A stretch of 64,000 nucleotides of DNA, from NCBI RefSeq assembly GCF_016801865.2, contig NC_068937.1:30991970-31055969 (forward strand), given 5' to 3'. A program made the position numbers and the translations under genes. Numbering within the stretch: position 1 is the stretch's first letter; the number at the start of each line of letters is the position of its first letter. The DNA comes from Culex pipiens pallens (lineage: Eukaryota > Arthropoda > Insecta > Diptera > Culicidae). The notes under the pieces were generated by a model that saw only the letters and a list, made by a program, of their open reading frames with translations, did no database searches and had not been told where the DNA came from. Positions 58,761 through 64,000 of the stretch are shown one piece after another.

Positions 58761-59084
58761 CTTCACCCTTTTTTCAAACTAGTGAGGTTTGAGCCCTTAC
58801 TCAATTTATGGAATGGTTAAAGGATTAACACAAATATTACCATTGTACTTTTGGTAAACTTTTATAAAACGCTTAGGACCAAAAATTGTAACAAAACACC
58901 GCGACAAAAGAAATATCAACATCTAAACACGACTCAACACTAGGGAAGATTTCAGGAGAAAACAATACACAGTAAATAACAATTAGTTTTTGAATTCAAA
59001 CTAAAAATAAAACAGTTTTTTGCTTTAATGAAAATTGACAGGCACACTATAAATGGTTAGGCGCTTATACTTACATCAAACCCT

Positions 59085-59316
59085 ACGTAATGTACCACCC
59101 CCGGCCGAGTTAAAATGCGTAACCGGAAAAGAAGGTGTGCATGCCTGGCACGAACACTCAAAGCGTGTTCTAGCGTGCTGCTCGTACTGACTCAGAGCAA
59201 GGGTGAGATGTAGGTGTAAGGGCAGTGCGTGTTCGTCGGGAACCTGGTGCATAAGATCGGTCAAGGCCCGTTCTTACACTGAAAATTGCGAATTGCGAAT
59301 TGCGAATTGCGAATTT
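59085..59316 (+). mobile_element. Retroposon 3' end with (GCGAATT)n tail
   Basis: A GC-rich body ends in four GCGAATT heptamers (59284-59315), typical of a non-LTR or SINE 3' tail. The 5' end and duplications were not found. Confidence 0.5.
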
Positions 59317-59439
59317 CAATAGTTGATTGCATATTAAGTAATAAAATGCATATTGGCCGCCATTTCGGTTTTTAAATTTTAACCACATTAGCGTAGTTTA
59401 GGGGTCATACAATCAAATTTTAGGTTATAGAATCAAAAT

Positions 59440-59522
59440 TAGACCCAGATTTTGTTTTTTCGTGGTTCGATTATCCAAAGTGAAATTTTTCAGAGGCCTT
59501 CGGATAATCGAGTCTGGACTGT
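59440..59522 (-). mobile_element. Terminal fragment of DNA transposon
   Basis: On the minus strand CAGTCCAGACTCGATTATCC is followed 25 bases later by a second GATAATCGAAC word. CAGT-starting ends with paired ATTATCCGA words are seen in pogo/Tc1-type elements. The partner end was not found. Confidence 0.4.
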
Positions 59523-60254
59523 ATTTATACTTGAAAGCATTGAAATATTAACAGAATATCGCAGAAAGATTTTAAAAATCGCCGATAGGAATGATGGATT
59601 GACGCTATCGTTTCGACGATAACAATAACCATTACCGTTGTCGTTTCCTGTTGTTTCCTGCACATAATATGTCATTTTATCTGTAAGTGTATTCAGCTTT
59701 GTTGTTTGAATTTCTTTTTATTACTAGCTTATCTTATTAACTTTCTCTGGAAACGCGGTGCGCTTAAATTGGTTCAACCAAATAATTTTTTGAAAGAGGT
59801 AGTTTTTTTTTTGCAAAATTCGTTAAAATAGCTTAAATGTTTTCGTGGGTTTGGGGTTTTGGTAATTATTTTGACCAAGGAGCTCCCTTGCCAAATTTGA
59901 GCGAAATCGGTGCACTTTTGATCAGGTTTGACGAGGATTCGCTAAAAACATAAACAACATGCCATTTTCCAAAATTGTGTTGCATGAAGATTCATGATAA
60001 AAGAGAGCTAATCAGTACACGCTTAAATAGTTTCAATGAAAATTTAAAAAAAAATCCGGATTTTCTGGAGGCCTGTACTCTGTACGAAGCTATGATGTTT
60101 ACCAATGATCAATGGTGCTGAATGACTTTTTTGGTTTCTTTGGGAAGCGTTCCAGAAAATCAAAAACAAAAGGTTAATCCCATTTATGATTTTCGTAGAC
60201 ATTTGTTCAGCTAAAAATTCAAAAATTAGAAATTGCTTTCATAACCTAAAACAG

Positions 60255-60315
60255 TTCATATTTCAATCGTCGCCATACGTTTTGTTCTGCTACTAAACAC
60301 TAGATGTCGCATATT
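60255..60315 (+). repeat. Solo arm of the 55335 palindromic MITE
   Basis: TTTCAATCG..TGTTCTGCTACT(A/C)AACACTAG..TGTCGC matches 55658-55709. The other arm is absent. Confidence 0.6.
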
Positions 60316-60329
60316 GTTTACGCCTACGA

Positions 60330-60760
60330 CAAACATTTAAGCGGCCAGGCCTACATCGCAGTGTTCATCGCAGTGATGTTTCGTTGAACTGGAAAGAGTT
60401 TTAGTAGAACACCGAATAGCCATGACAGAAAAGTTTTTTTCTCGGAGGCACCTTCGAATTCTACAAACCATTAATCTTTCAGTTTCCAAGTCGCGATCGT
60501 TCGTTCGTGCAAGGCGACACCAACACCATCGAACCGTCACCAGACTTGTTGTACCGCTCGCTTACTTGCTTGCGGTAGACCTAGCCACACTAGTGTATAA
60601 CCCAGCAGTACGAGAGTAGCGGCGATAACTCTGCACTAGATGCACCAACCAAAGCCAAGTGCTAATATTTTGAAATTGTAAAGCGACAATTACGCAAAAC
60701 TACGCGCACGACACCTCGCGAGATATTTTTCTTGCTTTTTTTTCGTGCAGCGTTGATTCT
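60330..60760 (+). other. Putative first (leader) exon
   Basis: Unique GC-richer DNA ends at a donor TTGATTCT/GTAAGCAC (GT at 60761-60762). An initiator-like TTCAGTTTCC lies near 60479-60486, so transcription may begin there or upstream; the 5' limit is not known. It pairs with the acceptor at 60861 to give a 101-base intron. Confidence 0.4.
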
Positions 60761-60861
60761 GTAAGCACGCGAGTCTGACCACTTCTTCACAGATTCAGAG
60801 CAATTCAATTAAAAAAGGCAGTACGGTAGTGTCTCTAATTCGATTTCTTTCCCATTTGCAG

Positions 60862-61538
60862 TGATTGACCTGTTGCAGCGCGAGTTGGACGTCGTCGTTG
60901 GTTGAGCAAGGAATTCGCTAGAATTCGAAGAACGCAATCAACTCTTAGATCAGAAGTGGCTCTCAAGTGGACGACAAATGATTATTTAACGAGGAGAAAG
61001 ATAGTGTTCGACAGTGGAGGACTCTATTATTGGCACCACTCCACACGGCAGATTGGCATTACGAGGAGGTGGCCAAGGCGCCATTCGCGAGTGTCGCGAG
61101 CGTGGGTGGAGATTCAAGTCGTGGGTCGACGACGACTACGAGAAATCAAGTTTCTTTTGTGCACGTTGAACTAGATTAGATTGTGTGGTTTGTCCAAAGC
61201 CGGATTCGTGATCGTAAAAGGACAACGTTCAAGTTTAGATCGGTTAATTCAATCGCAGGAAAAAAAAGAAGAAGCAAACCATGAAGAGCTAGAACAACCG
61301 TCCTCCTAGGAAAGGTCGACACTTTCTTCCAAGTTGTTGCAAGTTGCATCGAGCGAAAACAAAACAAACCTGGCAGCCGAACCGGAAATTGCGACGGAGG
61401 AGGTGGAGGTGACTGTGGTGGTGGTGGGCGCCGTCCAGGTCGTGAGCATGGAACCCGAGGAGGAGGAGAACGAAGACGGCGGGGACCTGTTGAAACAGGT
61501 TGAAGAGTGCGAGGAGACGGGAGACGGCGAGCAATCAG
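60862..61538 (+). other. Putative second exon: leader plus first codons
   Basis: The acceptor TTTCTTTCCCATTTGCAG (AG at 60860-60861) has a CTAAT branch-point word about 24 bases upstream. The exon ends at a consensus donor CAATCAG/GTAAGAAG (GT at 61539-61540). Two very short upstream frames (ATG at 60977 and 61281) precede the main start, suggesting translational control. No repeats lie within it. Confidence 0.5.
61448..61538 (+). CDS. First coding exon of an unidentified gene (partial)
   Basis: The ATG at 61448 opens 30 codons plus one base into the donor at 61539. The peptide is strongly acidic (MEPEEEENEDGGDLL.. then ..EECEETGDGEQS). An in-frame stop at 61307-61309 and no other ATG between mark this as the only methionine start in the frame; codons upstream of it are open but unsupported. 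The remaining exons lie beyond an intron of at least 2.4 kb that runs to the window end. No domain is visible, and the product is unknown. Confidence 0.45.
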
Positions 61539-62529
61539 GTAAGAAGGGTTTTTGTTTTGTTGTCTTTTATTTTTTGCGCGAGTGGTTTTATGGCAGTGTT
61601 GGTGAAACACGGAGCAAGTGTGTTTCTTGATAATTGAAGTGGGTTTTTTAGTGGCGCGACGTCGGGGGTGTAGTGGATTTGAACAATTTGAAATTGCTAA
61701 ATAAAACTACTTGTTTAAAATATTCAAGTTTTATCGAAGACCTCCTAAAGAGTCTCCTTCTCGTCAATACAAAATATATCTCGATTTTTGTAAAGATTCG
61801 ATTCGTTGACTTGACTCTGGGTGCTAATATTTTAACCAGAATAATACTCTGAAGGTACAGGACACAAAATGGTATCTAAAAAGAAAAGAGAACACACCAA
61901 AAACCTTTTACCTTTCCTAGAAAATCGTCCAACAATAAGCAAAACTTCTTCCGGGATACCGTGGAGAATTTCCCTTATCCCCTGAAAACAGTGGAGAATC
62001 AACACTTCCAGTTAAGATCTGCTTCAGATGGCATTGATTCTATTCCTTTTTATGACTTATTAGGAACCTAAATTCTAGCTATAAGAATCCTGGTATTTAA
62101 ATGGCAATACGCATCGCGCTGTAAAAGGGGGTCTTCAGACAATTTGATTGTTTCCCGGTACAAACAAAACTATATAAGAACAGTAATAACGTACATTTAC
62201 ACACTGTGCTTCAAGGCTACGCCCAAACAATCCTGAGGATTTGGGAAGGATTGAAAAAATCAAGGTTGTTAAGCGATAGAATTATCGTCTAACGATAACG
62301 ATAATGGTTATCGTTATCGTCGAGACTAAAACCAATCAAATTATGTTGAATTTCCAAGCTTCCCCTTAGTATTTTTTTTGATAATATTTCAAAGTATAAA
62401 TACTAAAAAATATCACAAAGTATCGTTTTTTACAGTACCGTCAAATTTCAACAAATCTCAGCATTTTTGTATGACCCAATCTCACCCCCAGACCCAATGC
62501 CACCCCTGATGACGTTACTCAAATTTTTA
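61539..62529 (+). other. Putative intron start with repeat fragments
   Basis: 61955-62020 matches 57205-57275 (GTGGAGA(A/T)TTTCCCTTATCC). A perfect 13-base stem ACGATAACGATAA/TTATCGTTATCGT with a 3-base loop lies at 62292-62320. No coding sequence. Confidence 0.5.
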
Positions 62530-63660
62530 TAATTCGCTATATGGGTATCAAACGATTTGAAATTTTGCATGTATTTTAACTGTTTTAGAGTTTATTGAAA
62601 GAAACACTCGAATTTTCACCAAAAAAAACGTATTTTCTCGAAAATACTCAAATTTGTATAATTCGCAATATAGGTTTTAAACGATTTAAAATTTTGCATG
62701 TATTTTAACTGTTTTAGAGTTTCTAAATATAATACTTAAATTTTCACAATATGTCGTACTTTTTTAAAGTACTCAAATACTCATGATTTGCAATATGGTT
62801 TGATACAATGCGAAATTTTACCTGCGTTTTCATTTAAAAAAAAAACTCTAAAACAGTTAATATACATGCAAAATTTCGAATCGAATCCATATTGCAAATT
62901 ATAAAATTTGATTTTTTTTTATAGTAAAGACGGTGTTTTGTTAAAATTTGAGTATTTCATTCAAAAATCTCTAAAACAGTTAAAACACATGCAAGATTTC
63001 GAACCGTTTGATATCCATATTGTGAATTATAAAATTTGAGTTTTTTTGTAGGAAATACGGTATTTAGTAAAAAATATAGTATTTCATTCAAAAAACTCTA
63101 AAACATCAAAAATACATGCCAAATTTTGAATTCTAAAACTTTGAGTATTTTGTAGAAAATACGGTATTTTGTAAAAATTCGAGTTTTTCATACAAAAAAT
63201 CTCAAAAATAGTTAAAAAAAACATGAACAATTTCGAATCAGTTGCTACCCATATTGCAAATTATAAAACTTTAAGTATTTTCGAGAACATACGGTATTTT
63301 GTGAAAATTCGAGTATTTCATTCAAAAATCTCAAAGATAGTTAAAAACATGAACAATTTCCAATCAGTTGCTACCCATATTGCAAATTATAAAACTTTGA
63401 GTATTTTCGAGAAAATACGGTATTTTGTGAAAATTCGAGTATTTCATTCGAAAATCTCAAAAACAGTTGAAATACATGCATTTCAAATCGTTTGCTACCC
63501 ATATTGCGAATTATACAAATTTGGGTATTTTCGAGAAAATACTGTATTTTGTGAAGATTTGTGTATTTCATTCAAAACACTCTAAAACAAGTGAAAATGC
63601 ATGCAAAATTTCGAGTCGTTGGATACCCAAATTGCAAATTATAAAAATGTGACTTTCAAA
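62530..63660. repeat. Head-to-head satellite arrays, ~127-base unit
   Basis: Two or three forward units (near 62535, 62657 and 62789; landmark GCATGTATTTTAACTGTTTT) are followed from about 62845 by six or so reversed units (landmarks CATATTGCAAATTATAAAA near 62889, 63016, 63249, 63376, 63502 and 63630). The unit shares its layout and the GGTATCAAACGAT/ATCGTTTGATA word with the arrays at 12843-13925. Mirror-image open frames here are artefacts. Confidence 0.85.
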
Positions 63661-64000
63661 AAAATACTTTGAAACTTACCATATTATCAAAAAATATGAA
63701 CGAAAGAAGCTTGAAAATTCAACATAATTTGGTTGTCCACGATTCATACAAAATTGATTTTTTTTTTGTATGGACAATTGTTCACGAGATTTCCAAAAAA
63801 ACTCCACGTGATTTGTGGATGGTCCCAACACAAAAAAGCTCATAGAGAAACGGAGCTAACATAATCCCAATTCAGCACATATTTTTTGAAGTTTTGTTTG
63901 AGAATATTTTAGATTTTTTCCTAAGAACACATTTGTTTTCAAAAGTTGTAAATCTGGCACAAGATTTTGCATATAAGATTAAAATAAGCTTTTTTTTTGG
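63661..64000. other. AT-rich DNA to window end
   Basis: No supported feature. A GTATGGACAATTG word near 63770 is reminiscent of the dispersed family at 3215-3350. Confidence 0.5.

Noticed and set aside
63223..63585. 120-codon frame with repeated FRENIRYFVKIRVFHSK-like segments
   Set aside because: It is the ~127-base satellite read in frame; the inverse strand gives mirrored frames.
1..64000. Endogenous viral elements or reverse transcriptase/transposase remnants
   Set aside because: No polymerase, RT (YxDD/FADD), integrase or DDE-type motif was recognised in any frame, although very decayed copies could be missed.

Overview
The window looks like a gene-poor, repeat-dense stretch of an insect nuclear genome. 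Supporting signs are high AT content, spliceosomal GT/AG signals, insect-type Inr/DPE and TATA core promoter motifs, AATAAA signals, tRNA-headed SINEs with target-site duplications, and very many non-autonomous DNA transposons. The repeat style (TTAA-ended and TA-flanked MITEs, hAT MITEs, palindromic satellite-bearing elements) fits a culicine mosquito, most likely Culex. That assignment rests on general familiarity and was not checked by a search. There is one 100-base assembly gap (1322-1421).

Genes. Only one complete protein gene is convincing: an intronless 262-residue type I membrane protein at 34021-34809 (+) with a poly(A) signal 40 bases downstream. Two further genes seem to enter the window through their 5' ends. 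On the minus strand there is a core promoter at about 10047 (TATA, Inr, and a DPE exactly at +28 to +32), followed by an exon of about 880 bases with a strong splice donor at 9167. On the plus strand there is a 5' leader exon, a 101-base intron with a branch point, and a first coding exon (61448-61538) ending in a consensus donor. Weaker exon-like signals lie at 29589 and 49704 (both minus).

Repeats, left to right. 0-0.9 kb: tandem array of a ~140-base unit. 2.1-3.0 kb: foldback element with a tRNA-like module in one arm. 6.66-7.14 kb: GC-rich foldback. 7.6-8.1 kb: ATAAC-rich MITE. 11.2-15.6 kb: a palindromic element (A) holding satellite arrays, interrupted by a hAT MITE with a perfect 8-base duplication and by a second palindromic element (B). 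18.96-22.13 kb: a retroposon bounded by 26-base direct repeats, itself carrying a 2-kb ATAAC element with seven 157-base tandem repeats. 23.5-24.7 kb: hAT element. 25.2-26.2 kb: TA-flanked element. 26.4-27.5 kb: TTAA and ATAAC elements. 30.3-33.5 kb: a 3.2-kb TA-flanked element with GC-rich cargo and an apparent spliced non-coding transcription unit. 35.5-39.2 kb: TTAA element, then a 2.65-kb palindrome with a 900-base hAT element in its loop. 41.5-42.1 kb: SINE. 42.4-43.4 kb: one element inserted in another. 47.3-48.8 kb: hAT element with a nested insertion. 53.4-53.65 kb: SINE. 55.3-55.7 kb: palindromic MITE. 62.5-63.7 kb: inverted satellite arrays of the same style as element A.

Between the repeats lie islands of apparently unique, more GC-rich DNA (about 4.3-5.6, 9.1-10.3, 16.6-17.7, 29.2-30.3, 39.9-40.9, 44.65-45.7, 49.6-51.1, 55.7-57.0 and 60.3-61.7 kb). 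These are the likeliest places for promoters, leader exons and cis-regulatory modules. No transposase, reverse transcriptase, viral or CRISPR sequence was recognised. Every mobile element here appears non-autonomous. The most unusual content is the layered nesting, which can be dated by exact target-site duplications, and the repeated design of satellite arrays placed head to head inside terminal-inverted-repeat elements.
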